Assembly (NCBI RefSeq): GCF_027257175.1
Contig: NZ_JAPFGD010000006.1
Location: forward strand, 186,001 to 250,000
Direction of reading: 5' to 3'
Length of the DNA: 64,000 nucleotides
Source of the DNA: Castellaniella sp. S9
GTDB lineage: Bacteria > Pseudomonadota > Gammaproteobacteria > Burkholderiales > Burkholderiaceae_B
Below, in pieces: positions 18,922 through 28,986 of this stretch. The notes beneath the pieces are model-generated. The model saw nothing but the letters and a program-made list of their open reading frames with translations, did no database searches and had not been told where the DNA came from. The first letter of the stretch is position 1; every line of letters begins with the position of its first letter. A program made the translations under genes and the position numbers.

Positions 18922-19836
18922 CTATGCCGGCTGGATGCCCGTCAAGGTGTCGAAGCAGGTCTCGCGCGCCTGGGCCAGGAACGCCTGCACGTAGCCCGCA
19001 TCGGCATCCTCGGCGCGCGTGGCCGCATACAGGGTGCGCCAGACGCCCCCCGCACCCAGGCGGCAGACGTGCAGCCAGCCCTGGTCCAGGTACTCGGTCA
19101 GCGCCCAGTTGGGCAGGGCGGCCACGCCCCGGCCGCTGGCGACCAGCTGGACGATCATCGGCGTCAGTTCGGCGGTCCGCAAGGCCGCCGGCTCGACGCC
19201 CGCCGGATCCATGAAGGCCGTGAATACGTCCAGCCGGTCGCGGTCCACGGGGTAGGCGATCAGCACCTGGTCGGCCAATTGATGAGCCTCCACGTGGGAC
19301 AGGCCGGCCAGCGGCCCGCCGCGCGCGACGGCCAGCACCAGCTCGTAGCTGAACAAGGGCGCATAGCGGATCGCCTCGGAAGTTTGCGGATCCGAGGTGA
19401 TCACCACGTCCAGGTCCCCGCGCAGCAACGCGGGCAGGGGCCCGAAGGAAAATGCCGCCGACAGGTCCAGCGACACATCCGGCCAGGCCTGGCGGAAGGC
19501 GTCGAGCGCCGGCATCAGCCATTGAAAACACGAGTGGCAGTCGATCGCCACATGCAGGCGGCCCGTGCGGCCCGCCGCCAGGCGCTGCAGCTCCCGCTCC
19601 GCGGCCCGGATCCGGGGCAGGACGTCCTCGGCCAGCTCGATGATGCGCAGCGCCGCCGTCGTCAACCGCGCCGGCCGGGTCCGCCGGTTCAGCAGGGACA
19701 CCTTCAGGCGAACCTCGAGGTCGCGCAATTGGTGCGACAGGGCCGATTGCGTCAGATGCAGGCGCTCCGCGGCCTCCTGCAGGCTGCCGCCATCGCGGAT
19801 GGCCACCAGGGTTTCCATATGCCTGACCTCTAGCAT
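18922..19836 (-). CDS. metR: LysR-family regulator of methionine synthesis MetR
   Basis: LysR-type activator of 304 residues. The N-terminal winged HTH is typical (DGGSLQEAAERLHLTQSALS and HQLRDLEVRL), with a C-terminal periplasmic-binding-like effector domain that in MetR binds homocysteine. A MetR-like HSCFQWLMPALDAFR segment and the divergent position next to metE support the assignment over a generic LysR protein. The 90-bp metR-metE spacer holds nested inverted repeats that probably include its binding sites. Confidence 0.92.
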   Translation of the reverse strand: MLEVRHMETLVAIRDGGSLQEAAERLHLTQSALSHQLRDLEVRLKVSLLNRRTRPARLTTAALRIIELAEDVLPRIRAAERELQRLAAGRTGRLHVAIDCHSCFQWLMPALDAFRQAWPDVSLDLSAAFSFGPLPALLRGDLDVVITSDPQTSEAIRYAPLFSYELVLAVARGGPLAGLSHVEAHQLADQVLIAYPVDRDRLDVFTAFMDPAGVEPAALRTAELTPMIVQLVASGRGVAALPNWALTEYLDQGWLHVCRLGAGGVWRTLYAATRAEDADAGYVQAFLAQARETCFDTLTGIQPA

Positions 19837-19840
19837 GAAT

Positions 19841-19916
19841 TTTCCTCAACTTATGAATGGTGCATTTGATTTTTTACTGGGAGTGTTTCCATGCACAATG
19901 CTGTTCATTGAGGAAA
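19841..19916. promoter_or_regulatory. metR-metE intergenic inverted repeats (putative MetR sites)
   Basis: The AT-rich 90-bp spacer is nearly symmetrical. TTTCCTCAA (19841-19849) mirrors TTGAGGAAA (19908-19916), and GTGCAT (19860-19865) mirrors ATGCAC (19891-19896). TGAA (19854-19857) and TTCA (19904-19907) half-sites fit the TGAA-N5-TTCA style of MetR boxes, although they do not form one compact consensus site. Serves both divergent promoters. Confidence 0.5.
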
Positions 19917-19926
19917 TTTTATATTA

Positions 19927-22236
19927 ATGGGCTTAAGAATGACGATTATTCATAATTTGGGTTTCCCCCGGATCGGGTCGGACCGCGAACTCAAGCGCGC
20001 CCAGGAGGCCTATTGGGCCGGGCGCGGCGACCAGGCGGCGCTGCGGGAAACGGGGCGTGAATTGCGCGCCCGCCACTGGGCCATCCAGGCACGGGCCGGC
20101 CTGGCCACCGTGCCGGTGGGGGATTTCGCCTGGTACGACCACATACTCGAATGGACGACGACGCTGGGGGCCGTGCCGGCGCGCTTCGGCCAGCCCGAAG
20201 GCGAGCCGGTCGGCCTGGATACGCTGTTCCGGATGGCACGGGGCCGCGCGCCCTCCGGCACGCCCGCCGCCGCCTGCGAGATGACCAAGTGGTTCGACAC
20301 CAACTATCACTACATCGTGCCGGAATTGCACCCGGATCAGACCTATCGGATCGCCCGCGAGGACCTGTTCGAGCAGGTGGCCGAGGCGCTGGCCCTGGGC
20401 CATCGTCCCAAGCCCGTGATCCCCGGGCCGCTGACCTGGCTCTGGCTGGGCAAGGGCGACGCCTACCCGCATGGTGCGGCCGACGAGGCCAAGCTCGCCC
20501 TGTTGCCCGGCCTGCTGGCGGTGTATGAGGCCGTGTTGCGGCGTTTGGCGGGACAAGGGGTCGAGTGGGTGCAGATCGACGAGCCCATCCTGGGCCTGGA
20601 GTTGCCCGAGGCCTGGCGCGCGGCCCTGCCCGCCGTCTACGGCCGTCTGGCCGGGCAGGGCGTGCGCGTGCTGCTGGCCACGTATTTCCAGGGGCTGGAC
20701 TTGAACCTGGATCTATTGCCCGGCCTGCCGGTGCATGGATTGCACGTGGATCTGGTGCGCGCGCCCGGCCAGCTCGAGGGCGTCCTCGCCGCCCTGCGGG
20801 CCGATCAGGTGCTGTCGCTGGGCCTGGTCGACGGGCGCAACATCTGGCGCACGGACCTGGATGCCGCGCTGCGGATCGCCACGCAGGCGCAGGCGCGCCT
20901 GGGCGAGCGCCTGTGGCTGGCGCCCTCGTGCTCCTTGCTGCACGTGCCCATCGACCTGGAGCGGGAAGGCGGGCTGGATGCGGAGCTCAAGAGCTGGTTG
21001 TCCTTTGCCGTGCAGAAGCTCGACGAGTTGCGCCTGCTCGGCGCGCTTGCGGACGGCCGGCCCACCAGCGATGAGCTGGCGGCGGCGGCGCGGCAGCGCG
21101 CGGCCCTGCAGGCGCGCCGCGACTCGCCGCGCATCCATCGCCCGGCGGTGGCGCGGCGCCTGGACGAGGCCGCCTCGCTCAGCCGCGAGCGGGCGCACTT
21201 CGATCAGCGCATCGCCCGCCAGCAGGCGCGCCTGGGCCTGCCCAGCTATCCCACGACCACCATCGGTTCCTTTCCGCAGACGCCCGAGATCCGCGCGTTG
21301 CGCCGCGATTGGCGTGGCGGCGGGATATCGGATGCGGCCTACGAGAACGCGATCCGCGCGGAAATCGAGCGCGTCATCCGTTTTCAGGAGGACATCGGCC
21401 TGGACGTGCTGGTCCACGGCGAACCCGAGCGCAACGACATGGTGGAATATTTCGGTGAACTGCTCGACGGATTCGCCTTCACGGAATACGGCTGGGTGCA
21501 GAGCTATGGTTCGCGCTGCGTCAAGCCGCCCCTGATCTACGGCGACGTGGCGCGCCTGGCGCCGATGACGGTCGCCTGGTCCGCCTACGCGCAATCCCTG
21601 ACCGAGCGGCCCGTCAAAGGCATGCTGACCGGGCCGGTGACCATCCTGCAATGGTCCTTCGTGCGCGACGACCAGCCGCGCGCGCTGACCTGCCGCCAGA
21701 TTGCGCTGGCGCTGCGCGACGAGGTCCAGGACCTCGAGCAGGCGGGCATCACGGTGATCCAGATCGACGAGCCCGCATTCCGCGAGGGCCTGCCGCTGCG
21801 CCGCGCGGACTGGCCGGCCTATCTGGACTGGGCCGTCGACTGCTTCCGCCTCTCGACCTCGGGCGTGCGCGAGGATACGCAGATCCATACGCACATGTGC
21901 TATTCCGAGTTCAACGACATCATCGAGGCGATCGCCCGCATGGATGCCGACGTCATCACCATCGAGACCTCGCGCTCCAATATGGAGCTGCTGGGCGCGT
22001 TCGAGGATTTCGCCTATCCGAACGACATCGGCCCGGGCGTCTACGACATCCATTCGCCGAACGTGCCGCGCGAGGACTGGATGGTCGACCTGATCCGCCG
22101 GGCGGCGCAGCGCCTGCCGGCGGAGCGGCTCTGGGTCAATCCCGACTGCGGGCTGAAGACCCGAGGCTGGCCCGAGACCCGCGCGGCCCTGGCGTCCATG
22201 GTGCAGGCCGCGCGGACTTTGCGCGCCGCGGCCTGA
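19927..22236 (+). CDS. metE: Cobalamin-independent methionine synthase
   Basis: Transfers a methyl group from 5-methyltetrahydropteroyl-triglutamate to homocysteine, giving methionine without B12. The 769 residues comprise the two fused MetE barrels: N-terminal [13 protein letters not shown], and C-terminal [16 protein letters not shown]. Zinc/homocysteine ligands are seen in HTHMCYSEF and [11 protein letters not shown]. Two starts are possible, ATG 19927 (GAGGA 12 bp upstream) and ATG 19939 ([11 protein letters not shown], closest to the family N-terminus); 19939 may be the true one. Divergent from its activator metR. Confidence 0.97.
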   Translation: MGLRMTIIHNLGFPRIGSDRELKRAQEAYWAGRGDQAALRETGRELRARHWAIQARAGLATVPVGDFAWYDHILEWTTTLGAVPARFGQPEGEPVGLDTLFRMARGRAPSGTPAAACEMTKWFDTNYHYIVPELHPDQTYRIAREDLFEQVAEALALGHRPKPVIPGPLTWLWLGKGDAYPHGAADEAKLALLPGLLAVYEAVLRRLAGQGVEWVQIDEPILGLELPEAWRAALPAVYGRLAGQGVRVLLATYFQGLDLNLDLLPGLPVHGLHVDLVRAPGQLEGVLAALRADQVLSLGLVDGRNIWRTDLDAALRIATQAQARLGERLWLAPSCSLLHVPIDLEREGGLDAELKSWLSFAVQKLDELRLLGALADGRPTSDELAAAARQRAALQARRDSPRIHRPAVARRLDEAASLSRERAHFDQRIARQQARLGLPSYPTTTIGSFPQTPEIRALRRDWRGGGISDAAYENAIRAEIERVIRFQEDIGLDVLVHGEPERNDMVEYFGELLDGFAFTEYGWVQSYGSRCVKPPLIYGDVARLAPMTVAWSAYAQSLTERPVKGMLTGPVTILQWSFVRDDQPRALTCRQIALALRDEVQDLEQAGITVIQIDEPAFREGLPLRRADWPAYLDWAVDCFRLSTSGVREDTQIHTHMCYSEFNDIIEAIARMDADVITIETSRSNMELLGAFEDFAYPNDIGPGVYDIHSPNVPREDWMVDLIRRAAQRLPAERLWVNPDCGLKTRGWPETRAALASMVQAARTLRAAA

Positions 22237-22259
22237 GGGCGGGACGGCCGGCGGGGCGG

Positions 22260-22286
22260 GGCCGGGGGCGGCGGCCGCCGCCGGCC
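22260..22286 (+). other. GC-rich hairpin downstream of metE
   Basis: GGCCGG and CCGGCC arms enclose a CGGCGG/CCGCCG palindrome. No T-run follows, so it is only a possible terminator or 3' end stabiliser. A TATACT -10-like hexamer (22293-22298) immediately follows and could serve the DUF2889 gene. Confidence 0.35.
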
Positions 22287-22337
22287 GTGCGTTATACTTG
22301 ATGGGTTCTGCATGTCGTCAGTACCACACAAAAGCCA

Positions 22338-22904
22338 ATGTCCCTGTCCGCGCCCGTTCGCGCTCGCCAGCCAATCCACACGCGGTCCATCCGCGTGGAT
22401 TCGTATTTGCGCGAGGACGGCCTGTGGGACCTCGAGGCGGAACTCGTCGACACCAAGGCCTACGATTTCCCGATCCGCAACGGCGACACCCACCGCGCGG
22501 GCGATCCGGTGCATCACATGCGCCTGCGCGTCACCATCGACGACGATCTCAATATCCTCGAGGCCGAGGCGGCCTACGAGGCGGCGCCGTATGGGGAATA
22601 CTGCAGCGCCATCGCGCCGGCCTACGGTGAGCTGGTCGGCCTGAACCTGCGTGACCAGTTCCGCAAGCGCGTGCGCGAGCGCTTTGGCCGCTCCGCAGGC
22701 TGCACGCACGTCACCGAGCTCACCACCGTGCTGCCGACCGTCGCGATCCAGACCATGGCCGTGCGCCGCCGCGCGGCCCCGCCGTCCTCGCAGCGCCCCT
22801 TCCAGCTCGGCGGCTGCCACGCCCTGGACCTGGACGCTCCCGCCGTCAGGCTGTTCTATCCGCAATGGTATGCCCCCAAAGGATCGGCCGGCCATGAGGA
22901 TTGA
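22338..22904 (+). CDS. DUF2889 domain-containing protein
   Basis: A 188-residue soluble protein matching the DUF2889 family by eye. It has an N-terminal [19 protein letters not shown] stretch, an [14 protein letters not shown] segment and conserved GCTHVTEL. The function of the family is not known to me. No signal peptide or membrane helix. It precedes sucCD by 32 bp, an arrangement I believe recurs in Burkholderiales, but no functional link is evident. Confidence 0.8.
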   Translation: MSLSAPVRARQPIHTRSIRVDSYLREDGLWDLEAELVDTKAYDFPIRNGDTHRAGDPVHHMRLRVTIDDDLNILEAEAAYEAAPYGEYCSAIAPAYGELVGLNLRDQFRKRVRERFGRSAGCTHVTELTTVLPTVAIQTMAVRRRAAPPSSQRPFQLGGCHALDLDAPAVRLFYPQWYAPKGSAGHED

Positions 22905-22936
22905 GGCTTCTTTTTTTCTCCTTTGACAGGTAACAC

Positions 22937-24097
22937 ATGAAAATTCACGAATATCAAGGCAAGGAATTGCTGAAGAAGTTTGGCGTGACCGTACCGCGCG
23001 GGATTCCCGCGTTTTCCGTCGAGGAGGCGGTGGCTGCGGCGGAAAAACTCGGTGGGCCTGTCTGGGTGGTGAAGGCCCAGATCCATGCCGGCGGGCGCGG
23101 CAAGGGCGGCGGCGTGAAACTGGCGCGCTCGATCGACGAGGTGCGCCAGCTGGCATCCGAGATCCTCGGCATGCAGCTCGTCACGCACCAGACCGGTCCG
23201 CAGGGCCAGAAGGTGCGCCGCCTGCTGATCGAGGAAGGCGCCGACATCAAGAAGGAATACTACGTCGGGATCGTGACCGACCGCGCCTCGCAGCGCGTCT
23301 GCGTCATGGCCTCGAGCGAGGGCGGCATGGAAATCGAGGTGGTCGCCGAAAAGACCCCCGAAAAAATCCTCAAGGTATTCGTCGATCCGGCCACCGGCCT
23401 CACCGATGAGCAGGCCGCCGGCCTGGCGCGCGGCATCGGCGTGCCCGAGGCCTCGGTGTCCGCCGCGGCCGCTGAATTCCAGAAGCTCTACAAGGCCTAT
23501 TGGGACACCGACGCTTCGCTGGCCGAGATCAATCCGCTGATCCTCGAGGGCAACGGCGGCATCAAGGCCCTGGATGCGAAATTCAACTTCGATTCCAACG
23601 CGCTGTATCGCCATCCCGAGATTCTCGAGTACCGGGACCTCGACGAAGAAGACCCTGCCGAGATCGAGGCCAGCAAGTTCGACCTGGCCTACATCCAGCT
23701 GGACGGCAACATCGGCTGCCTGGTCAACGGCGCGGGCCTGGCCATGGCGACCATGGACACCATCAAGCTGTTCGGCGGCGAGCCCGCCAACTTCCTGGAC
23801 GTGGGCGGCGGCGCCTCGGCCGAAAAAGTCACCGAAGCCTTCAAGATCATGCTCAAGAACAAAGGCGTGAAGGCGATCCTGGTCAATATCTTCGGCGGCA
23901 TCATGCGTTGCGACGTCATCGCCGAAGGCGTGATCACAGCCTGCAAGGCCGTCAACCTCAGTGTGCCGCTGGTCGTGCGCATGAAGGGCACCAACGAAGA
24001 ACAGGGCAAGCGCATGCTTGCCGAATCCGGGCTGCCCATCATCAGCGCCGACACCATGGCCGAAGCCGCGACGCAGGTCGTCGCCGCCGCGAAATAA
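22937..24097 (+). CDS. sucC: Succinyl-CoA synthetase beta subunit
   Basis: Beta subunit (386 residues) of the ADP/GDP-forming succinate-CoA ligase of the TCA cycle. The ATP-grasp domain starts with [17 protein letters not shown] and [19 protein letters not shown]. The C-terminal CoA-ligase domain contains [10 protein letters not shown] and [10 protein letters not shown]. Length and start match the family. SucD follows after 19 bp with its own GAGGAAG ribosome binding site. Confidence 0.98.
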   Translation: MKIHEYQGKELLKKFGVTVPRGIPAFSVEEAVAAAEKLGGPVWVVKAQIHAGGRGKGGGVKLARSIDEVRQLASEILGMQLVTHQTGPQGQKVRRLLIEEGADIKKEYYVGIVTDRASQRVCVMASSEGGMEIEVVAEKTPEKILKVFVDPATGLTDEQAAGLARGIGVPEASVSAAAAEFQKLYKAYWDTDASLAEINPLILEGNGGIKALDAKFNFDSNALYRHPEILEYRDLDEEDPAEIEASKFDLAYIQLDGNIGCLVNGAGLAMATMDTIKLFGGEPANFLDVGGGASAEKVTEAFKIMLKNKGVKAILVNIFGGIMRCDVIAEGVITACKAVNLSVPLVVRMKGTNEEQGKRMLAESGLPIISADTMAEAATQVVAAAK

Positions 24098-24116
24098 GCA
24101 TATCCGAGGAAGAAAC

Positions 24117-24998
24117 ATGTCGATTCTGATCAATAAGGACACCAAGGTCATCACGCAAGGGATCACCGGCAAGACCGGCCAGTTCCACACGCGCATGTGC
24201 CGCGACTATGGCAACGGCCGCGCCGCCTTCGCCGCCGGCGTGCATCCCAAGAAGGCCGGCGAGGACTTCGAGGGTATCCCCATCTATGCCTCCGTCAAGG
24301 ACGCCAAGGCTCAGACCGGCGCCACGGTTTCGGTCATCTACGTGCCGCCGGCCGGTGCGGCCGGCGCCATCTGGGAGGCCGTCGAGGCGGATCTGGACCT
24401 GGTCATCTGCATCACCGAAGGCATCCCCGTGCGCGACATGCTCGAGGTGCGCAACCGCATGCGCGCCGAGAACCGCAAGTCGCTGCTGCTGGGGCCCAAC
24501 TGCCCCGGCCTGATCACGCCCGATGAAATCAAGATCGGCATCATGCCGGGACACATCCATCGCAAGGGCCGCATCGGCGTGGTCAGCCGCTCGGGCACCC
24601 TCACGTATGAGGCCGTCGCCCAGGTGACGGAACTGGGCCTGGGCCAATCCAGCGCGGTGGGCATCGGCGGCGACCCGATCAACGGCCTCAAGCACATCGA
24701 CGTGCTGAAGATGTTCAACGACGATCCGGACACCGATGCGGTGATCATGATCGGCGAGATCGGCGGGCCCGACGAGGTCGAAGCCGCGCAATGGGCCAAG
24801 GACAACATGAAAAAACCGGTGGTCGGCTTCATCGCCGGCGTGACCGCGCCGGCGGGCAAGCGCATGGGGCATGCCGGCGCCCTGATCTCGGGCGGCGCCG
24901 ACACGGCCGACGCCAAGCTCGAGATCATGGAAGCCTGCGGAATCCGCACCACGCGCAATCCGTCCGAGATGGGCAAGCTGCTCAAGACCGTCCTGTAG
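24117..24998 (+). CDS. sucD: Succinyl-CoA synthetase alpha subunit
   Basis: Alpha subunit (293 residues) carrying the CoA-binding Rossmann fold (VITQGITGKTGQFHT) and the phosphohistidine active site (GHAGALISGG). SRSGTLTYEA and GIGGDPINGL motifs are also present. Together with SucC it interconverts succinyl-CoA and succinate with substrate-level phosphorylation. ATG 24117 is preceded by GAGGAAG; the longer in-frame open stretch upstream is inside sucC. Confidence 0.98.
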   Translation: MSILINKDTKVITQGITGKTGQFHTRMCRDYGNGRAAFAAGVHPKKAGEDFEGIPIYASVKDAKAQTGATVSVIYVPPAGAAGAIWEAVEADLDLVICITEGIPVRDMLEVRNRMRAENRKSLLLGPNCPGLITPDEIKIGIMPGHIHRKGRIGVVSRSGTLTYEAVAQVTELGLGQSSAVGIGGDPINGLKHIDVLKMFNDDPDTDAVIMIGEIGGPDEVEAAQWAKDNMKKPVVGFIAGVTAPAGKRMGHAGALISGGADTADAKLEIMEACGIRTTRNPSEMGKLLKTVL

Positions 24999-25029
24999 CC
25001 CTCGGGACGGCAGGGCGCGCACCAATCCC

Positions 25030-25063
25030 GGCAGCGCCGGCCTCGACGCCGGCCGTCGCTGCC
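25030..25063 (+). other. Hairpin between sucD and the terC-family gene
   Basis: GGCAGCG (25030-25036) pairs with CGCTGCC (25057-25063), with an inner CCGGC/GCCGG stem. There is no T-tract. It could stabilise or end the sucCD transcript. I looked here for a yybP-ykoY (manganese) riboswitch because of the TerC gene downstream and saw no convincing one. Confidence 0.35.
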
Positions 25064-25123
25064 GGCTGTCGGCTGTCGGCATGGCCGGCTTCGCGGGGCG
25101 GGGCGTCGCATCGAGGACCATGA

Positions 25124-25843
25124 ATGCTTGAACTGATCCAGCAACTGCACTGGGGAGCGGTTTTCCAGATCGTCCTGATCGATATCCTGCTGGGCGGGGA
25201 CAACGCCGTGGTGATCGCCCTGGCGTGCCGCAAGCTCGATCACAAGCGACGCATCCAGGGCATCTTGTGGGGCACGGCCGGCGCCATCGTGCTGCGCATC
25301 GTCCTGATCGCCTTTGCCCTCACGCTGCTGGCCATCCCGTACCTCAAGGTCGTCGGCGCCTTGCTGCTGCTGTGGATCGGGATCAAGCTCATGCTGCCGG
25401 ACGACACGCACCACGACAGCATCCAGGGCGCCAGTTCGGTGTGGGCGGCCATCCGCACGATCATCATCGCCGATTTCGTGATGAGCCTGGACAATGTGAT
25501 CGCCATCGCCGGCGCCGCGCAGAACACCATCCCCGACCACCAGCTGGGCTACGTCATCTTCGGCCTGCTGATGAGCGTGCCCATCATCATCTGGGGCAGC
25601 ACACTGGTGCTCAAGCTCATCGACCGCTTCCCCATCGTCGTGACGCTGGGCGCGGCCCTGCTCGGCTGGATCGCGGGCGGCATGCTGGTGACCGACGTGG
25701 CGGTGCATCGTTGGCTGGGACCGCAGGACGCCTCGGTCAAATTTGCCGCCGAGGCCCTCGGCGCCGTGGTGGTGGTGGCCATCGGCACCTGGATCGCGCG
25801 CCGGAAAAAGGCCGCGCAGACCTCGACGGAGAATCGCTCATGA
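25124..25843 (+). CDS. TerC-family integral membrane protein (YjbE-like)
   Basis: Inner-membrane protein of 239 residues with about seven helices. The diagnostic acidic motifs of TerC proteins, [17 protein letters not shown] and [16 protein letters not shown], are both present. TerC/YjbE proteins are implicated in metal (Mn2+) export or metalation of exported proteins. The short form seen here is the YjbE type. Its stop overlaps the ATG of a 42-residue membrane peptide gene (ATGA), which in turn overlaps hemC. Confidence 0.88.
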   Translation: MLELIQQLHWGAVFQIVLIDILLGGDNAVVIALACRKLDHKRRIQGILWGTAGAIVLRIVLIAFALTLLAIPYLKVVGALLLLWIGIKLMLPDDTHHDSIQGASSVWAAIRTIIIADFVMSLDNVIAIAGAAQNTIPDHQLGYVIFGLLMSVPIIIWGSTLVLKLIDRFPIVVTLGAALLGWIAGGMLVTDVAVHRWLGPQDASVKFAAEALGAVVVVAIGTWIARRKKAAQTSTENRS

Positions 25844-25968
25844 AACCAACCGATCCGCAACCGGGCCGCAAGCCCCGCGAATCCCGCTTGTCCCTTTTGC
25901 AGGGGCTGGCGATCCTGGCTGTGCTGGGCATCGTCGCCAGCCTCCTATTGTCCAGGTGCACCGCATGA
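25840..25968 (+). CDS. Small single-helix membrane protein
   Basis: Predicted 42-residue peptide: a basic, proline-rich N-terminus (about 18 residues), then one hydrophobic helix (residues about 19-37) and a short CTA tail. Both ends are coupled: the ATG overlaps the terC-family stop and the TGA overlaps the hemC start. Such tight overlap on both sides argues that it is translated. Function unknown; it may be an accessory peptide of the TerC-family protein. Confidence 0.6.
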   Translation: MKPTDPQPGRKPRESRLSLLQGLAILAVLGIVASLLLSRCTA

Positions 25969-26918
25969 CTGTTTCCCTATCGCCCAGCCGCCTCGTGATC
26001 GCCACGCGCGCCAGCCGCCTTGCGCTGTGGCAGGCGCAGCACGTGCGCGACCGCTTGCAGGCCTTGTATCCCGAGTGCGACATCCAATTGCTGGACATGA
26101 CCACGCGCGGCGACCAGATACTGGACCGAACCTTGTCCAAGATCGGCGGCAAGGGGCTGTTCGTCAAGGAACTCGAGACCGCGCTGCTGGACGGCCGGGC
26201 GCACCTGGCGGTCCATTCCCTCAAGGACGTGCCCGTCGACCTCGGGCCGCCGTTCGCGCTGGCCGCCATCATGGCGCGCGAGGACCCTTTCGACGCCCTG
26301 GTCTCGAACGATTACCCGCGTCTCGAGGACCTGCCCGCCGGCGCCGTGGTCGGCACCTCCAGCCTGCGGCGCGAGGCGCAGTTGCGCGAACGCTTTCCAC
26401 ATCTGCGGGTGCGGCCCCTGCGCGGCAACCTCGATACCCGCCTGGCCAAGCTCGATCGCGGCGAATACGCGGCGATCATCCTGGCGGCGGCCGGCTTGCG
26501 CCGCCTGGGCCTGGGCGATCGCATCCGCGCAGTCTTGCCCGCGCAACACAGCCTGCCGGCGGCGGGCCAGGGTGCGTTGGGAATCGAAATCATGGCCGAT
26601 CGGACCGATGTGCAGGCCTGGCTGTCCCCCTTGGCCTGCGATCGCAGCACCGCCTGCGCATTGGCCGAGCGGGCCGTCTCGCGGGCGCTGGGCGGTTCCT
26701 GCCAGGTGCCGCTGGCGGCTTACGCGACCGAGTCCGGCGGACGGCTGGACCTGCAGGCCCTCGTGGCCGAGCCCGACGGCTCGCGCGTGTTGCGGGCCGG
26801 TGCCCAGGGGGCTGCGGCCCAGGCCGAGGCCCTGGGGGCGGAAGTGGCGCAGGCTTTGCTCGAGCAGGGTGCGGACGTGATTCTTGCGCGCCTGCTGGCC
26901 GCGCCCGACGCCCACTGA
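25965..26918 (+). CDS. hemC: Hydroxymethylbilane synthase (porphobilinogen deaminase)
   Basis: Joins four porphobilinogens to hydroxymethylbilane in tetrapyrrole synthesis. The 317 residues include [13 protein letters not shown] near the N-terminus, the [10 protein letters not shown] and AVHSLKDVP motifs, and Cys246 in GGSCQVPL, which binds the dipyrromethane cofactor. ATG 25965 overlaps the stop of the small membrane ORF. It is the first of hemC-hemD-hemX-hemY. Confidence 0.97.
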   Translation: MTVSLSPSRLVIATRASRLALWQAQHVRDRLQALYPECDIQLLDMTTRGDQILDRTLSKIGGKGLFVKELETALLDGRAHLAVHSLKDVPVDLGPPFALAAIMAREDPFDALVSNDYPRLEDLPAGAVVGTSSLRREAQLRERFPHLRVRPLRGNLDTRLAKLDRGEYAAIILAAAGLRRLGLGDRIRAVLPAQHSLPAAGQGALGIEIMADRTDVQAWLSPLACDRSTACALAERAVSRALGGSCQVPLAAYATESGGRLDLQALVAEPDGSRVLRAGAQGAAAQAEALGAEVAQALLEQGADVILARLLAAPDAH

Positions 26919-26931
26919 AGGCGCCGGCCGC

Positions 26932-27717
26932 ATGCCGCAGCCGGCCCTGCCCCTTGCCGTCCTGACACGGCCCGAAGGACGCAACGAGTCGATCGCCCGC
27001 GCCCTCGAGGCCGAGGGTCTGGCGGCGATCATCGCGCCCGCGCTGGTCTTGCGGCCACTGGACGAACCGGCCCCGGCGCCGGCTGGCTATGACCTGGTGG
27101 TGTTCGTCAGCCGCCAGGCGGCCGACCAGTATTTTGCCCAGCATGCCGACGCGTGGCCGGCAGCGACTTTCGCCGCCGCGGTCGGCCAGGCCACGGCTCG
27201 CGCGCTGCGCCGGCGGGTGCCGGCGGACCGGATCCTCGCGCCGCCCGCCGACAGCGCCCAGGATTCCGAGGCCTTGATGGCACTGCTGGATGCGCGCGGC
27301 CTGCGGCCCGCGTGCGCGCTGATCCTGCGCGGCCAGCGCGGCCGGGAATGGCTGGCCACTCAGCTCGAGCGCCGCGGCTGCCAGGTGCGGCGCCATGCCC
27401 TGTATGGCCGCGATGCGGTGCGCTGGACCCCGGCCCAGTGCCAGGCGGCCCTGGGCGCGCGCCCCTGTATTCTGCTGGTCAGCAGCCTGGAGGGTCTGGA
27501 GGCGATCGCCGCCAGCTTCCAGACCCATGGTCAGGGGTGGCCGTCCCATCTGCGCGTCGTGACGATCCACGCGCGTATTGCGCGGCGGCTACAATGTCTG
27601 ATCGATGCCGATTCGCCGGGCCCCGGCCACCGGCGGGCGCCCGATATAAAAATCTGCGCGCCTGACGAGCAGGCGATATTTCAGGCTATATTGGCAGCAT
27701 CGCGCTCGCGTTGTTAG
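26932..27717 (+). CDS. hemD: Uroporphyrinogen-III synthase
   Basis: Cyclises hydroxymethylbilane with inversion of ring D. 261 residues with two HemD-type lobes: VLTRPEGRNESIARALEAEG at the N-terminus, a central LILRGQRGREWLA and an SSLEGLEAI region. Sequence is poorly conserved in this family, so position directly after hemC (13-bp gap) is important support. The ATG at 26932 was chosen over an upstream start that would run into hemC. Confidence 0.93.
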   Translation: MPQPALPLAVLTRPEGRNESIARALEAEGLAAIIAPALVLRPLDEPAPAPAGYDLVVFVSRQAADQYFAQHADAWPAATFAAAVGQATARALRRRVPADRILAPPADSAQDSEALMALLDARGLRPACALILRGQRGREWLATQLERRGCQVRRHALYGRDAVRWTPAQCQAALGARPCILLVSSLEGLEAIAASFQTHGQGWPSHLRVVTIHARIARRLQCLIDADSPGPGHRRAPDIKICAPDEQAIFQAILAASRSRC

Positions 27718-27735
27718 AAGGAACATTACGCCGTC

Positions 27736-28977
27736 ATGACCGACCCAGACCGCAGCACGCATTCCGCCGAACCCGAGACGCCCCCTACGCAATCGACGCC
27801 GGCCGGCGACGTGGCCGAACCTACGCCGCGCAAGGGCAGGTCCTCGTCGCTGGCGGTTGCCGTGTTGCTGCTGGTGGTGCTGGCGATCGTGCTGGGCGGC
27901 GCCCTGTGGTATCAGAATCGCGAATACCGGATCCTGCGCACCGACATGGTCGAACAGGGCGGCCAGGCGGCGCGCGCGGCGCAGCTTGCCCAAGCGGCGG
28001 CCGACCAGGCGCGCGCGGAGGCGCGCAGCCAGGCCACGCAGCTGGACCAATTGCGCAAGGTCCTGGACGAGACACAGGCCCAGGTCGACGATCTGGACCA
28101 GGCCCTGCAGATGATGACCGACAGCGGCTCGGATCTGCTGTTGCTCAACGACATCGACCGGCTGGTGTCCATCGCCCAGCAGCAGCTCGGCCTGGAGGGC
28201 AACGTCGCCAACGCCATCATTTCGCTCGAGGTCGCGCAGGCCAGGCTGGCGCGCGCCAATCGTCCGGCGCTGGCATCCCTGCAGCAGACCATCAACGGCG
28301 ACGTGGACCGCCTGCGCGCCGTGGTCACCGTCGACGTGCCGACCCTGTCCGCCAGGCTCGACCGTCTGTATACCCTGCTGGGCGAGGCGCCCTTGCTGGT
28401 GCCCGATGCCGCCGCGCCGCAGACGACGCCGCCCGCCGCCGAGCCCGCGCCGGCGCCGGCCGCCGCCGATCCCCTTGCCGCGGACGCACCGTGGTGGCGG
28501 CGCATGGGCCACGAGGCCTGGGACTGGACGCAAAACGCCGGGACCATGCTGTCGCATGACCTGCGCGGCCTGTTCGAGGTGCGGCGCGTCGACGATGCGG
28601 CCGCGCTGCTGATCTCGCCCGAGCAGGCCGCGCGTTTTCGCGAGGGCCTCCAGCAGCGCACCCTGACCGCCCAACTGGCCTTGCTGATGCATCAGTCCAA
28701 GATCTGGCAGACCGAACTGGGCCGCGTCGCGGATGCCATCGACCGCCGCTTCGACATGCGTTCCGGCCAATCGCGTGAGGCGCTGGACCTGGCCCGCGGC
28801 CTGCTCGATACGGCGATCGAGACCCGCCTGCCGACGGTGGACAACAGCCTCGAGGCCATCGCCGCCGCGCGCGACGCCTTCAGCGCCCAGGATGCCGCGG
28901 ATCCACCGTCCACCGAGCCAGAGACCGACACCCCCGCCGCGGCGCCCGGTGGCGCCCCGGCGGACGGCGGGCAATAG
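27736..28977 (+). CDS. hemX: HemX-like membrane protein
   Basis: A 413-residue bitopic inner-membrane protein. It has a short cytoplasmic tail rich in Thr/Pro, one transmembrane helix (about residues 38-59), then a long coiled coil rich in Ala/Gln (70-130) and a HemX domain. It is often annotated as a uroporphyrinogen-III C-methyltransferase, but there is no SAM methyltransferase domain here. It is the conserved middle member of hemCDXY clusters and may scaffold haem enzymes. The HemX region contains a Pro/Ala-rich insert near residues 220-250. Confidence 0.9.
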   Translation: MTDPDRSTHSAEPETPPTQSTPAGDVAEPTPRKGRSSSLAVAVLLLVVLAIVLGGALWYQNREYRILRTDMVEQGGQAARAAQLAQAAADQARAEARSQATQLDQLRKVLDETQAQVDDLDQALQMMTDSGSDLLLLNDIDRLVSIAQQQLGLEGNVANAIISLEVAQARLARANRPALASLQQTINGDVDRLRAVVTVDVPTLSARLDRLYTLLGEAPLLVPDAAAPQTTPPAAEPAPAPAAADPLAADAPWWRRMGHEAWDWTQNAGTMLSHDLRGLFEVRRVDDAAALLISPEQAARFREGLQQRTLTAQLALLMHQSKIWQTELGRVADAIDRRFDMRSGQSREALDLARGLLDTAIETRLPTVDNSLEAIAAARDAFSAQDAADPPSTEPETDTPAAAPGGAPADGGQ

Positions 28978-28986
28978 GGGACGGCC

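Noticed and set aside
19837-19926. Cobalamin riboswitch controlling metE
   Set aside because: The 90-bp spacer is too short and shows no B12-box-like sequence; the symmetric repeats fit protein binding instead.
24999-25123. Manganese (yybP-ykoY) riboswitch upstream of the TerC-family gene
   Set aside because: Only a simple hairpin (25030-25063) is visible; the conserved loop sequences of that riboswitch were not found and the space is short.
27736-28977. Uroporphyrinogen-III C-methyltransferase assignment for the HemX gene
   Set aside because: No SAM-binding methyltransferase domain is present; the protein is a bitopic coiled-coil HemX.
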